64,000 nucleotides of DNA from Streptomyces sp. Z26 (GTDB taxonomy: Bacteria; Actinomycetota; Actinomycetes; Streptomycetales; Streptomycetaceae): positions 2,538,001 through 2,602,000 of the forward strand of contig NZ_RCHV01000002.1 in assembly GCF_003665095.1 (NCBI RefSeq), written 5' to 3'. Numbering within the stretch: position 1 is the stretch's first letter; every line of letters begins with the position of its first letter. Below the pieces are notes generated by a model. The model had not been told where the DNA came from. It did not search any database and worked only from the letters and a program-made list of their open reading frames with translations. The translations under genes were made by a program, and so were the position numbers. This document shows positions 17,783 through 27,880 of this stretch, piece by piece.

Positions 17783-18025
17783 ATGCACATCGACCACGGC
17801 ATGCAGGACCCGCGGCTCCAGGGCGTCGTATGGCGCAAGAGCCGGCGGAGCAACCCCAGTGGAAACTGCGTCGAGCTGGCCCAACTGGGCGGCGGCGGAG
17901 TAGCGGTACGGAACTCCCGGCACCCCGCGGGCCCGGCCCTCATCTACACCCCGGCCGAGATCACGGCATTCATCCAGGGAGCCAAGGACGGGGACTTCGA
18001 CGACTTCCTCGGCCCGGGAGACTGA
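17783..18025 (+). CDS. DUF397 domain protein
   Basis: The 80-residue protein shows the DUF397 pattern: WRKSRRSNPSGNCVELAQLG, then VAVRNSRHP and an ALIYTPAEITAFIQGAKDGD end. DUF397 proteins are encoded beside XRE/DUF5753 regulators in streptomycetes (as around bldB, whiJ and abaA) and are thought to antagonise the partner regulator. Here the XRE gene follows 271 bp downstream. GGAAGG lies upstream of the ATG. Confidence 0.93.
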   Translation: MHIDHGMQDPRLQGVVWRKSRRSNPSGNCVELAQLGGGGVAVRNSRHPAGPALIYTPAEITAFIQGAKDGDFDDFLGPGD

Positions 18026-18296
18026 CGCCCCGGACCGGACGGCAGTCCCCTCCTCCCACCGACGTCACACAGCGGCCGGGGTCACGCCCGCCGGGTCGGC
18101 CGACACGGCCCGGCCCGGGGCGGCGCCCCGGCCACCGACCACGGCGCGCGCCCCCACGCACGCCCGGTTCCGGCCCACCCCGTGCCGGAGCCGGTGCGCG
18201 GGGGCGCGCGCCCGTCGCACACTCCGCTGTACGCCCGGTCGAGCGAGTGCCACACTGGGCGAACACTCAACCACCCAGGGGAGCAGGGCAGTCGCG

Positions 18297-19205
18297 ATGA
18301 CAGCCGGTCCGGAGCCTGAGAACCGTTCGTCGGTCAGCCGAATCCTCGACCACCCGCGCGGCGGCCCGACGATCCTCCGCATCGTGCTCGGCACACAGCT
18401 GCGGCGGCTGCGCGAGGCCAAGCGGATCAGCCGCGAGGCGGCCGGGGAGGCGATCCGCGGCTCGCACGCGAAGATCAGCCGCCTGGAGCTGGGCCGCACC
18501 GGCTACAAGGAGCGGGACGTCTACGACCTGCTCACCCTCTACGGCGTCCACGACCCGGAGGACCGCGAGGAGTTCCTCGCGCTGGCCCGGCAGGCGAGCA
18601 TCCCCGGCTGGTGGAACAAGTACAGCGACGTGCTGCCGTCCTGGTTCGAGCAGCTGCTCGGCCTGGAGGAGGCCGCGTCGGTCATCCGCACCTACGAAGT
18701 GCAGTTCGTGCCCGGCCTGTTGCAGACCGAGGAGTACGCCCGCGCGTGCGTGAAGCTCGGCCATCCGCGGGCCGACGAGCGCGAGGTGGAGAAGCGCGTC
18801 GGGCTGCGCGTGGAGCGGCAGCAGGTGCTGACCCGCTCGCACGGGCCCAGGCTGTGGGCGGTGCTGGACGAGGCGGCGCTCCAGCGCCCGTTGGGCGGCG
18901 CCAAGGTGATGCGCGCACAGATCGAGCATCTGCTGTGGGCCGCGCGGCAGCCCAACATCACGCTCCAGATCGCGCCGTTCGCCCTCGGCGGCCTCGCCGC
19001 GGCGGGTGGCCCGGTGACGATACTCCGCTTCCTGGAGCCGGACCTGCCGGACATCGTCTACATGGAGCAGCTGACCTCGGCGCTCTATCTGGACAAGCTG
19101 GAAGAGGTCGAGAACTACATGGTCGTCATGGACCGGCTGTGCGCGACGGCCGACGCCCCCGCCAAGACGGTCGCGTTCCTGGAAGGTCTGCTCGACCGCT
19201 TCTGA
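18297..19205 (+). CDS. XRE-family regulator with DUF5753 domain
   Basis: The 302-residue protein has an N-terminal HTH (LGTQLRRLREAKRISREAAG, KISRLELGR; residues about 30-90) and a C-terminal DUF5753 domain. Visible family motifs include [36 protein letters not shown] and NITLQIAPFALGG. GGGGAG precedes the ATG. It is the probable partner of the DUF397 protein upstream; such pairs tune development or antibiotic production. Direct targets are unknown, but the nearby iterons are candidates. Confidence 0.95.
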   Translation: MTAGPEPENRSSVSRILDHPRGGPTILRIVLGTQLRRLREAKRISREAAGEAIRGSHAKISRLELGRTGYKERDVYDLLTLYGVHDPEDREEFLALARQASIPGWWNKYSDVLPSWFEQLLGLEEAASVIRTYEVQFVPGLLQTEEYARACVKLGHPRADEREVEKRVGLRVERQQVLTRSHGPRLWAVLDEAALQRPLGGAKVMRAQIEHLLWAARQPNITLQIAPFALGGLAAAGGPVTILRFLEPDLPDIVYMEQLTSALYLDKLEEVENYMVVMDRLCATADAPAKTVAFLEGLLDRF

Positions 19206-19315
19206 CCGGCCGCCCGGCGTACGGGTGTCGGTCCGGTACGGGTGTCGGGTACGGCACCGGGGTCGACGCGCCGTACGCGCCGCTCCCCGGCCGCCCACCG
19301 ACCGCCCGCCGACCG

Positions 19316-20125
19316 CTACGGGACGCGGGCCACGCCCCCGAACTCGTACCACTCGTCCGTCAGTTGACGCAGCGCCAGCTCCGAGTCCGGCCGCCAGTCG
19401 TTGATCTGGCCGAGTCCGGGGTCGAGCACGTCCAGTCCGTCGAAGTACCGCTCGACCTCGTGCGCCTCGCGCACCCGGCCCCAGTTGCCGTGGGTGCTCT
19501 CCGCCATGAAGTCGGTGACGAAGTCCCGCGTCTTCCGGTCCTCGCTCACCAGCTGGTTTATCACCAGGAAGCTGCCGCTCGGCAGCCGCTCCCGGACCCG
19601 TTCGACCAGCTCCTGCGGGTGCGGGTCGGGGAGGCAGTGCATGACCGACACGAACAGCGCGGCCACCGGCTCGTCCCGCCGTATCAGGCGCCTGACCTCC
19701 GGGTGTTCGAAGATCTTGTCCGTGTCGCGCATGTCCGCCTGGAGCACGGCCGTACGGTCGTCCTCCTGGAGCAGGGCGCGGCCGTGGGCGAGGACGATCG
19801 GGTCGTTGTCCACGTAGACCACGCGGGACTCCGGGTCGATGCGCTGCGCGACCTGGTGGACGTTGTCCTGCGTCGGCAGACCTGATCCGTGGTCGAGGAA
19901 CTGCCGCACGCCGTGGTCCTCCGCGAGCCGCCGCACCACGCGCTGGAGGAAGCGCCGGTTGTTTATCGCGAGCGGCTTCGTGCTGGGCACGACCTTGTCC
20001 AGCTCGGCGACGGCGGTGCGGTCCACCGCGTAGTTGTCCTTGCCGCCGAGATAGAAGTCGTACATACGGGCCACGCTGGGGACGGTCACGTCGACCTCGG
20101 ACTCCGTCGTCCCGTCGTCTCGCAT
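19316..20125 (-). CDS. SAM-dependent methyltransferase of the DUF574 family
   Basis: The 269-residue protein matches the streptomycete-expanded DUF574/Methyltransf_19 group. It has SVARMYDFYLGGKDNYAVDR at the N-terminus, FLDHGSGLPTQDNVH (SAM loop), VVYVDNDPIVLAHGRALL and ALFVSVMHCLPD. Substrates of these enzymes are unknown. ATG 20125 with GAGGT six bases upstream was chosen over the longer frame to 20260. Members often lie next to DUF397/XRE pairs, as here, so a functional link is likely but unproven. Confidence 0.94.
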   Translation of the reverse strand: MRDDGTTESEVDVTVPSVARMYDFYLGGKDNYAVDRTAVAELDKVVPSTKPLAINNRRFLQRVVRRLAEDHGVRQFLDHGSGLPTQDNVHQVAQRIDPESRVVYVDNDPIVLAHGRALLQEDDRTAVLQADMRDTDKIFEHPEVRRLIRRDEPVAALFVSVMHCLPDPHPQELVERVRERLPSGSFLVINQLVSEDRKTRDFVTDFMAESTHGNWGRVREAHEVERYFDGLDVLDPGLGQINDWRPDSELALRQLTDEWYEFGGVARVP

Positions 20126-20404
20126 GTTGACCTCGACTTTCCGCCACGACTCCGCGTGGCCACGCCGTCGCGCAGAATCTTCCCACGGGCGCCCACGTTG
20201 ACGCCACGTCAAGTAGCTGACCACACGCGCGAATTGAGTCGCACGCGCCCCCCTGGTCACACCTCACCGCACGCCCCGCGCGCCGTCGTACGCCACCACG
20301 TCCCACCTCGTACGACCGCACGCCCGCCCGCACCACCGGCCGCCCGTACGCACCACCGCGCGCCCCGGGCGACAGACCCGGCCACCGGGGCGACTATGGG
20401 ACGC

Positions 20405-21964
20405 ATGCTGCTGGCAGACATCGCACGGACGTCGCTGGAGGTCACGGCCACCTCAGCGGGGACGGAGAAGGTCGCGCTGCTCGCCGGACTGTTCCGCGCG
20501 GCGGAACCGGCCGAGGCGCCGGTCGCGATCACCTGGCTGGCCGGGCGGCTGCCACAGCGGCGCATCGGCGTCGGCTGGCGCACCCTCGTGGACCGGCCCC
20601 CGCCCGCGCCCGCCCCGCGGCTCACCCTCCGCGAGGTCGACGAGGCGCTGAGCGCGATCGCCGCCGTCTCCGGCAAGGGCGCGCAGGCCGAACGGAAACG
20701 CCTGCTGCACGCCCTGCTGGCCGCCGCCACCGCGCAGGAGCAGGACTTCCTCGTCCGCCTCGTCGGCGGCGAGCTGCGGCAGGGCGCCCTCGACGCGTTC
20801 GCCGTGCAGGGCCTCGCCGCCGCGTCCGGCGCCGACCCCGACGCCGTACGCCGCGCCGTCATGCTCGGCGGTTCGCTCGGCGCCGTGGCCGAGGCGCTGC
20901 TCGCGCGCGGCCCGGACGCCCTCGGCGCCTTCCGGCTGGAGGTCGGCCGCCCGGTGCAGCCGATGCTGGCGCAGTCCGCGAAGGACGTCGACGAGGCCCT
21001 GGACCGGCTCGGCCCCGGGCCGGTCGCGGTGGACGAGAAGCTCGACGGCATCCGCGTGCAGGTCCACCTCGACGAGCGGGGCGTACGGGTCTGGACCCGC
21101 ACCCTCGACGAGATCACCGACCGGCTGCCCGAGGTCACCGCCGCCGCCCGGGAGCTGGTCGCGGGCGGCGTCACCAGCGCCGTGCTCGACGGCGAGGTGA
21201 TCGCGCTCGGCCCGGACGGGCGCCCGCGCCCGTTCCAGCGGACGTCGTCCCGGGTCGGCTCCCGTACGGACGTGGAGGCCGCGCGGGCGGCCCTGCCGCT
21301 CTCCCCCGCCTTCTTCGACGTGCTGCTCCTCGACGGCCGCGACCTGCTGGACCTGCCCGCCGCCGAGCGCCACGCGCAGCTCGCGCGCGCGGTGCCCGAG
21401 ACGCTGCGCGTACGGCGGGTGGAGGCGGCCGAACCGGGGCGCGCGGACGTACGGGCGGCGGCCCGCGCGTTCGCCGAGGACGCGGTGGCGCGCGGCCAGG
21501 AGGGCGTCGTGCTGAAGGCGCTGGACGCGCCGTACAGCGCGGGCAGGCGCGGGGCGTCGTGGCTGAAGGTCAAACCGGTGCACACCCTGGACCTGGTCGT
21601 GCTGGCCGCCGAGTGGGGCCACGGCAGGCGCACCGGGAGCCTGTCCAACCTGCATCTGGGCGCGCGCCGCCCCGACGGCTCGTTCGCGATGCTGGGCAAG
21701 ACGTTCAAGGGACTCACCGACGAGCTGCTGCGCTGGCAGACGGAGGCGCTGCGCGGGCGGGCGACGGTGACGCGTACGTGGGGCGTGGAGGTGCGGCCGG
21801 AGCTGGTCGTGGAGGTCGCGTTCGACGGGGTGCAGCGTTCGACGCGCTATCCGGCGGGGGTCACGCTGCGGTTCGCGCGGGTGGTGCGCTACCGCGAGGA
21901 CAAGACGGCGGCGGACGCCGACACGGTGGAGTCCGTGACCGCGCTGCTGCCGCCCGGGGACTGA
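20405..21964 (+). CDS. ATP-dependent DNA ligase (LigB-like)
   Basis: The 519-residue protein has an N-terminal DNA-binding domain (residues 1-195) and the nucleotidyltransferase core. It has motif I VDEKLDGIRV with adenylated Lys near residue 212, ELVAGG-SAVLDGEVIAL (motif III region), EGVVLKALDAPYSAG (motif IV) and SWLKVKP (motif V), followed by an OB-fold. Length and order match actinobacterial LigB. It seals nicks with ATP and is not the essential NAD-dependent LigA. ATG 20396 is an alternative start three codons upstream. Confidence 0.95.
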   Translation: MLLADIARTSLEVTATSAGTEKVALLAGLFRAAEPAEAPVAITWLAGRLPQRRIGVGWRTLVDRPPPAPAPRLTLREVDEALSAIAAVSGKGAQAERKRLLHALLAAATAQEQDFLVRLVGGELRQGALDAFAVQGLAAASGADPDAVRRAVMLGGSLGAVAEALLARGPDALGAFRLEVGRPVQPMLAQSAKDVDEALDRLGPGPVAVDEKLDGIRVQVHLDERGVRVWTRTLDEITDRLPEVTAAARELVAGGVTSAVLDGEVIALGPDGRPRPFQRTSSRVGSRTDVEAARAALPLSPAFFDVLLLDGRDLLDLPAAERHAQLARAVPETLRVRRVEAAEPGRADVRAAARAFAEDAVARGQEGVVLKALDAPYSAGRRGASWLKVKPVHTLDLVVLAAEWGHGRRTGSLSNLHLGARRPDGSFAMLGKTFKGLTDELLRWQTEALRGRATVTRTWGVEVRPELVVEVAFDGVQRSTRYPAGVTLRFARVVRYREDKTAADADTVESVTALLPPGD

Positions 21965-22024
21965 CCGGGGCATCCCCCGTACGGGCGGCTGCCGTGCGGA
22001 GGGCGCCCCCGCGCGCGTCGGTCC

Positions 22025-23878
22025 TCAGTCCTCCGTGCCGTCCGGGCAGGGCGTGCCGCGCGGCAGCCGGTACGGCGCCGCCAGCCGGTACGTGCCCGCG
22101 CGGGGGGCGTCCAGCACCGTCCACTCGTCCTTGACGGGCTCCTCGCCCTCCTCCCCGCCCTCCGCGTCGGCGGGGTCGGGCACCACCGTCGTCGGCTCGC
22201 TCGACATGGGCTCGGCGGGGCGCAGACAGCCGTTGCGGTTCCCGGACAGGTGCTCCGGTGGCTTGACGCGTCGACCGTTCTCGTTGACGAGGCCGAGCCA
22301 CGGCGACCAGGGCACCCGTACGAGCACCTGGCCCGGCGTCCTCACCTCGACCGTGACACCGCCCGACTCGGAACGGGAGTCGCTGGCGGGGGGCGCCGCG
22401 AGCGGCAGCGGGTCGGTGACGCGGTACAGCTCCCAGTTCTCGTCCGACCAGACCTTGCGGAGGTACGAGGGCTCCGACCGTACGAGTCGGGCCTCGCCCT
22501 CGGCGGCGATGTCGGGCTCGTCGGAGGAGAGGACCACGTAGCGGACCGCCCAGCGGCGGAGCCACTCGTGGTAGCGGTCCGAGTCGAGGTCGTCGCTCTC
22601 GTAGAAGATCGGGTTCCGCTCGGTGTCCGCCTGCCGGTTCCAGCCGCGGGCGAGGTTGACGTGCGGGGTGAAGGCCGACGCCTCCCGGTGGCTCGACACC
22701 GGCACCACCTCGACGCGCCCCCGGTCCGCGTCGACCTGCTTCAACTGGTGCACGAGCGGGGCGAGATCGTGCGCCCACGCGGCGGCCGGGGTGGTGTTCA
22801 CGACGTCCCACGTGGGCTTGAACAGCTGCCAGCCGCCGACCACCACCAGCGCCATCACCAGCGCGACCCAGCGCCGCGAGCGGTGCGTGACCATCGGCAG
22901 CAGCGCGACCAGCGCGACCACCCCGAACATCAGCCCCAGCCGCTCCACGTTCGCGCCGACCTGGGACGGGAAGACCCAGGTCGCGAGGATGCCCGCGGTG
23001 TAGACCTCGGCGCCCCGGCGGACGACGCGCCAGTTCGGCGGCGCGAGGAACCGTACGGACAGCGACGAGACCAGCGGGAACGCCGCCGACCACCACGGCA
23101 TCGGCATCTGCCCGGTGAACGGGAACAGCAGCGCGCTCATGCCCACGACCAGCGGCGGCGGCACCCCGATCGCCGCCGCGGCGGGCCGCCGGTGGCTCAG
23201 CGCGAGCGCCGCCCCGACCACCATCAGGAACAGGCCGGAGACCGGGCTGCCCGCCGTGGCCAGCGCCGACATCAGCGCGGCCGCCGCGCCCCGGGTCTTC
23301 CGCAGGTGCCGCCAGCGGTCCGGGCAGGCCCACACGACGGCGACGGCGGCGAGCGCGAAGCACGTACCCATCGCGAAGGTGACGCGCCCCGACGCCGCGT
23401 TGCACGCGAACGCGACGGCACCGCACAGCGCGGGCGCCATCGGCCGCCGCACGGCGCGCGCGCGGACGAGTATCAGCGCCAGCAGGCCCGCGGACAGCAC
23501 GCCGGACAGGATCAGCATGGGGCGTACGCCGAACACCGCCATCAGGTACGGCGAGATCACGCTGTACGAGACGGGGTGCATGCCCCCGTACCAGGCGAGG
23601 TTGTACGCCGAGTCCGGGTGCCGCCCGACGAACTCCGCCCACGCGTCCTGCGCCGCCAGGTCGCCGCCGCCGCTCGCGATCAGCCACAGCCACAGCAGGT
23701 GCAGCACGGCGGCGAACAGCATCGAGGCGTTGACCGGCGCCCAGCGTCCGGTCAGGAACGTGCGGCGGAGGACGCCCGGAACCCGGGGCGGGGACGGCGT
23801 ACCGGAAGTACGTATGCCGTCTTCACCCTCGTCGTCCGCGTCCACGGCCCGGATACGTGGCGGCCTCATGGTCGTCAC
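22025..23878 (-). CDS. Large polytopic membrane protein with extracytoplasmic C-terminal domain
   Basis: The 617-residue protein has a charged N-terminal tail, about ten membrane segments (residues 50-350), and a soluble C-terminal half with YVVLSSDEPD and W-rich beta segments. An early AWYGGMHPVSYSVISPYL loop and the overall layout recall GT-C-type glycosyltransferases or related 6-pyruvoyl-type membrane proteins, but no catalytic motif is certain. GTG at 23878 has GAGGG close by; ATG 23869 is an alternative. It is co-oriented with the carboxypeptidase gene upstream (110 bp), hinting at a cell-envelope role. Confidence 0.85.
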   Translation of the reverse strand: MTTMRPPRIRAVDADDEGEDGIRTSGTPSPPRVPGVLRRTFLTGRWAPVNASMLFAAVLHLLWLWLIASGGGDLAAQDAWAEFVGRHPDSAYNLAWYGGMHPVSYSVISPYLMAVFGVRPMLILSGVLSAGLLALILVRARAVRRPMAPALCGAVAFACNAASGRVTFAMGTCFALAAVAVVWACPDRWRHLRKTRGAAAALMSALATAGSPVSGLFLMVVGAALALSHRRPAAAAIGVPPPLVVGMSALLFPFTGQMPMPWWSAAFPLVSSLSVRFLAPPNWRVVRRGAEVYTAGILATWVFPSQVGANVERLGLMFGVVALVALLPMVTHRSRRWVALVMALVVVGGWQLFKPTWDVVNTTPAAAWAHDLAPLVHQLKQVDADRGRVEVVPVSSHREASAFTPHVNLARGWNRQADTERNPIFYESDDLDSDRYHEWLRRWAVRYVVLSSDEPDIAAEGEARLVRSEPSYLRKVWSDENWELYRVTDPLPLAAPPASDSRSESGGVTVEVRTPGQVLVRVPWSPWLGLVNENGRRVKPPEHLSGNRNGCLRPAEPMSSEPTTVVPDPADAEGGEEGEEPVKDEWTVLDAPRAGTYRLAAPYRLPRGTPCPDGTED

Positions 23879-23987
23879 TGCGCCCTCTTCTCCCCCCGAG
23901 GCACCTGAAGTCGGGCCAGGTTACCGACCCCGGCCCGACCACCGCTCACGGATGGAGACGGTGCACAGGTCCACACGGTTCAGCGGT

Positions 23988-26591
23988 TCACAGGAACCGG
24001 GTGAGCTTCGCCCCGAATCCGGGCTCCGCCAGGCCCTCCTGGAGGGCCACCGGCACCTTCACCTGCCCGGGTCCGTCCCCGGCCGTCAGCACGCCCACCT
24101 TCTCACCCGCGTCGGCGGTGTGGGGTGCCCCGTCCTCGTCCTCCTCCAGTCCCAACTCCACCTTCAGACCGGGCCAGCCGATCGCGGTGACGTCCTCGGT
24201 GGCGACGACCGGTGTCTTCCCGCCGAGTTGGTCGTCCACGTGCCCGACGACGTCACCCTTCTCGACCACCTTGCGGGCGGCGAGCGCGTCCCCGGCGGCG
24301 ACCAGCAGGTCCTTGCTGACGGCGTTGGCGGTGTCGATTATCGGCGGCTTGTGCTGCCCCAGGACGGCGCCGACGATCAGCTGCGTGGTGTCGCCGATCT
24401 TCTTGTGGCCCGCGAAGAGCAGGTTGCCCCCGGCGACGGTGGTGCTGCCGGTCTTGATGCCGATCGCGCCGTCGAACGGGACGAGGGTGTTGTAGTTCCG
24501 CCACTTCTTGCCGGACGGGTCCGTCCACTCGGGCAGCTTGGTGATCTCCACGAGCGCGGGGATCTCCATCACCTTCTTGGCCAGTTTCACCTGGTCCTCG
24601 GCGGTGCTCCTGGTGGACTCCTTGAGCCCGCTGGGGTCCGTGTACGTGGTGTCGGACATGCCCAGCTCCTCGGCGGCCTTGTTCATCTCCTTGACGAACG
24701 CCGTCTCGGAACCGTCGCTGTGCCAACGCGCCAGCAGGCGCGCGATGTTGTTCGCGGAAGGGATCATCAGCGCGGACAGGGCGTCCCGTTCGCTCAGCTC
24801 GTCGCCCTCCTTGACGGTGTCCAGCACGGACTCGCCGCCGTTGCCCTCACCGAGCTTCCCGTCCTCCTCGGCCTTCTTGTCGACCTTGATCGACGGGCCG
24901 GGCGAGTTCTTCTTCAACGGGTGCTTCTTCAGCACCACGTACGCCGTCATCGTCTTCGCCACGCTGCCGATCGAGACGGACTTCCGCCCGCCCTTCGAGC
25001 CGAGCACGCCGAGCCCGGAGACCTCGACGAACGCCTGGCCCTCGTCCGGCCACGGCATCGCGGGCTTCGCGCCCTCGAAGGCGTACGAGGCAGGTGCCGT
25101 CAGCGACAGCGACACGTCGGGCAGGGGGCGTACGGACTGAGCGATCACGAAGACGATCGCGAGCAGGGCGGCCAGCGGCGTCCAGATCTTGACCCGGCGT
25201 ACGGCGGTCCGCATCGGTGTCTCGGGCGGCGGCGGCTTGTTGGTGAGCTGCGCCAGGAGGTCGAGCGGCGGCGGGTCCACCGCGGGCTGCTGGGTCGTCT
25301 CGGACGGATCGGCGGGGGCGGCCCCGGTGGTCCCGGCGGCCTGGGCGCCGGTGTCGGCGCCCTCGGGCGGGGCCGAGGGCGCCGGCGGGGTCGCGGGGGG
25401 CGCCGACGGGGGCAGGGCGGCTCCCGTGGCGGCACGGGGGTCCCCGGCGGGCTTCGCGGGCGCGTCGGTGGCCTTCGCCCCGGCGGAGGACCGGTCGGGG
25501 AGGTCGGGCTTGAGCGGGACGAACTGACTGGTGCGCTCGGCGTCCGACTCACGGCCCGTGGGCGTCGACGTGGTGCCGCTGCCCGGGGGCAGGCGGAACG
25601 CGGTCGTGGGCTGGTCGATCCGGGCGTCGGCGGTGTCGGACGCGTCCGCGTCCCCGGCCGCGTTCCCGGCCGGGTCGTCGGCGTCGTCGCGGGACGTGCC
25701 GAAGAAGGCGGCGGTCATCCGCTCCGCCCGCTCCCGCGCGCTCTCCGCGGTGTCCTCGGGGCGCAGCACCCCGAACATGGCGGTGGGGCGGTCCGTACCG
25801 GCGACCCCGCGGGGGTCCGCGGCGGGCGGACGTACGGGCTCTGCGGCGGCCGAACCGGCCTCCGTACGCGGCGACTCGGGCTTGCCGGCCTTCTCCGCGG
25901 ACGCGTCCCCCGCGCCCTTGCCCGCGTCCTTGTTCTCGCCGTTCTCGCCCTTCCCTGCGTCGGCCTCCGGCTCGTCCGAGGACACCCAGGCGGCCACCGC
26001 GTCGCGCAACCGCGCGTCGCCCCCGCCGGTTCCGCCCCGCTCACCGTCCGCGTCGTCCGCGTCGTCCGTACGGTCGCCGCCGCCGTCGCCGTTCCGGTCG
26101 GCGTCCGCCGTGTCGCGCACGCCCAGGTCCGTCGTCGCGTCCTTGCCGGGGGGCCGCTCGGCGTCGCCGCCGTCGTCCGCGCCCGCGTCGGCGGGCACGT
26201 CGCGTATGCCGAACACGGTGGTCGCTCCGGACCCCGCCCCCGACCCTCCCGACGGTTCCGCTCCGGCTTCCGCTTCCGCGTCGTCCGCGTCCCGCTCCGG
26301 TGCGGCGCCCGCCTCGGAGGCGGGCTCAGCCGCAGCCTCGGGCGTCGCCGCGGCCTCCGCTTCCGGCTCCGTACGGGATTCCGTACGCGCCGCCGCCCGC
26401 GACCGGTCGCCCGGCTTCGCGTCCGGCTCCCCGCCCGGTTCCTCCTCCGGTGCCGCGCCGGTCGCCGGCGCGGTGTCGGGCGCCCCGGTCTGCCGCTTCG
26501 TGCTCCGGGTCGAGGGAACCGGCGGAGTGTGCTCCGTCGTCTTCCCCGACGACTTCTCCCGATCAGACCTGTCGGGGGACTCGCCCGCCAC
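23988..26591 (-). CDS. D-alanyl-D-alanine carboxypeptidase with long disordered N-terminal region
   Basis: The 867-residue protein has an S11 penicillin-binding domain at its C-terminus with all three motifs: SVAK (Ser about 541), SANN (about 611) and KTGS (about 712). It trims D-Ala from peptidoglycan. Residues 1-460 are low complexity, rich in Ala, Asp, Glu, Pro and Thr, followed by one membrane helix (TPLAALLAIVFVIAQSV, about 463-483). The long region should thus be cytoplasmic and the enzyme outside. Usual S11 enzymes are 300-450 residues. GTG 26591 has GGAGG five bases upstream; TTG 26594 also fits. Confidence 0.93.
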   Translation of the reverse strand: MAGESPDRSDREKSSGKTTEHTPPVPSTRSTKRQTGAPDTAPATGAAPEEEPGGEPDAKPGDRSRAAARTESRTEPEAEAAATPEAAAEPASEAGAAPERDADDAEAEAGAEPSGGSGAGSGATTVFGIRDVPADAGADDGGDAERPPGKDATTDLGVRDTADADRNGDGGGDRTDDADDADGERGGTGGGDARLRDAVAAWVSSDEPEADAGKGENGENKDAGKGAGDASAEKAGKPESPRTEAGSAAAEPVRPPAADPRGVAGTDRPTAMFGVLRPEDTAESARERAERMTAAFFGTSRDDADDPAGNAAGDADASDTADARIDQPTTAFRLPPGSGTTSTPTGRESDAERTSQFVPLKPDLPDRSSAGAKATDAPAKPAGDPRAATGAALPPSAPPATPPAPSAPPEGADTGAQAAGTTGAAPADPSETTQQPAVDPPPLDLLAQLTNKPPPPETPMRTAVRRVKIWTPLAALLAIVFVIAQSVRPLPDVSLSLTAPASYAFEGAKPAMPWPDEGQAFVEVSGLGVLGSKGGRKSVSIGSVAKTMTAYVVLKKHPLKKNSPGPSIKVDKKAEEDGKLGEGNGGESVLDTVKEGDELSERDALSALMIPSANNIARLLARWHSDGSETAFVKEMNKAAEELGMSDTTYTDPSGLKESTRSTAEDQVKLAKKVMEIPALVEITKLPEWTDPSGKKWRNYNTLVPFDGAIGIKTGSTTVAGGNLLFAGHKKIGDTTQLIVGAVLGQHKPPIIDTANAVSKDLLVAAGDALAARKVVEKGDVVGHVDDQLGGKTPVVATEDVTAIGWPGLKVELGLEEDEDGAPHTADAGEKVGVLTAGDGPGQVKVPVALQEGLAEPGFGAKLTRFL

Positions 26592-26801
26592 CAATGCCTC
26601 CAGATGTTCGCCGCTCGCCGTACCAGTTAACAGTGTCCTGCGTACGGGGCCCGACCGACCGCGATCTCCGCCACGCGGGGCCGTCCCACCCAGCAGACGA
26701 GAACGACATACCTACTGGTTCCCGTACATTCCGACCAGGCACTCTCGACAGACCATTGTGAGAGGGGTCACCCTGTCATTCATCCACGCGGGGAGGCATG
26801 G

Positions 26802-27608
26802 ATGGGCAGGAGCCGCAGAACAATCCCGGAGGAGCTTCTGCTGCTGGCACTGGACCCGACCACGGGTACCACTGCGCAGCCGCAGTCGCTCGACCTCGGC
26901 CTGGCCGGGGCACAGCTAGTCGAGCTGGCTCTGGCAGGACGGATAGCCCCAGACGGGGATCGTATCGCCGTGGTGATGCCGCGGCCGACAGGAGATCCGA
27001 CTCTGGACTCCGCACTGGAGTTGCTGCGCAGGCGCGGCAGTCCGGTACGGGCGGTCCACTGGATAGGCGGGCCCCGGCTGGGGCTGCGCCAGACGTACCT
27101 CTCGCACCTGGAGCGCTGCGGCATGGTCCATGCCGTGTCGGGCCAGATGTGCGGGGTACTGCCGACGACCCGGTACCAGGCCACGGAGTCAGCCGTGAGC
27201 CGGGAGATCAGGACGCGGCTGGACAACGCGATCCGCACCGGCGTACCACCGGACCCGCGGACCGCCGCGCTCGCCGCCCTGGCCCACGCGGTCGGACTCG
27301 GCAAGCACCTCTACCCCGGAAACGAGGGGCGTTCGTGCCGCTCGCGCCTCCGGGATCTGATCAGGCACGACCCGATGGGCGGCCTCGTCGCGCACGCCGT
27401 GATGGACGTGCAGAACGGTGTGGCGGCGCAGCCGCGGCGCGCACCGGGCGGCGGCGGTGGTTCCGGTGGCCGCGGGTCGGCACCCGCGGTGCGGGCGACG
27501 GCGTCGCCGTCGGCCGGACCGGTCCCGCACCCACAACCGCACCAGGTGACCGAGCAGTCTCGGCGCCCGGCGCAGGTGGGCCACATGGCGCGGGCGGGAG
27601 CCCGCTGA
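26802..27608 (+). CDS. GPP34/GOLPH3-like phosphoprotein
   Basis: The 268-residue protein matches the bacterial GPP34 family. It has TIPEELLLLALDPTTG, LAGAQLVELALAGRI, SPVRAVHWIGG and the late LAALAHAVGLGKHLYP. Eukaryotic relatives bind PI4P at the Golgi; the role in actinomycetes is unknown, though a link to membranes is likely. The last about 55 residues are Gly/Pro-rich. GGGAGG is five bases before the ATG. It diverges from the carboxypeptidase gene across 210 bp. Confidence 0.9.
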   Translation: MGRSRRTIPEELLLLALDPTTGTTAQPQSLDLGLAGAQLVELALAGRIAPDGDRIAVVMPRPTGDPTLDSALELLRRRGSPVRAVHWIGGPRLGLRQTYLSHLERCGMVHAVSGQMCGVLPTTRYQATESAVSREIRTRLDNAIRTGVPPDPRTAALAALAHAVGLGKHLYPGNEGRSCRSRLRDLIRHDPMGGLVAHAVMDVQNGVAAQPRRAPGGGGGSGGRGSAPAVRATASPSAGPVPHPQPHQVTEQSRRPAQVGHMARAGAR

Positions 27609-27643
27609 CGCCTGACGCCTGACGCCCGGACCGTACGGGCACC

Positions 27644-27675
27644 CGCCGGGCGCGGTGACGCGCCGCCGCCCGGCG
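27644..27675 (+). terminator. Hairpin downstream of the GPP34 gene
   Basis: Nine-bp arms CGCCGGGCG (27644-27652) and CGCCCGGCG (27667-27675) lie 36 bp after the stop. They are preceded by three tandem TGACGCC units overlapping the stop codon (27606-27626). The rest of the 305-bp gap to 27914 shows no gene. Confidence 0.5.
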
Positions 27676-27880
27676 CCGGTTGACGGACCCGCGGAACGCC
27701 CCGGGCCCGCGCCCGGAACCCGCCACGAGGCGGTCCGGGCACACGACGGAACCGCGTACGCGCGGGGTGGCGATCCGGCCATGGCGGTACGGCCGGATCG
27801 GCACCCCGCGCGTGCTCGTTCCGGCACCCTCTGTTGCCAATTCCCAGCGCGGCCACGCATTGTGGTGGCACCCTGCTCAT

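Noticed and set aside
23115..26630. 1171-codon plus-strand frame opposite the membrane protein and the carboxypeptidase
   Set aside because: Antisense shadow of two real genes; no motif and wrong third-position bias.
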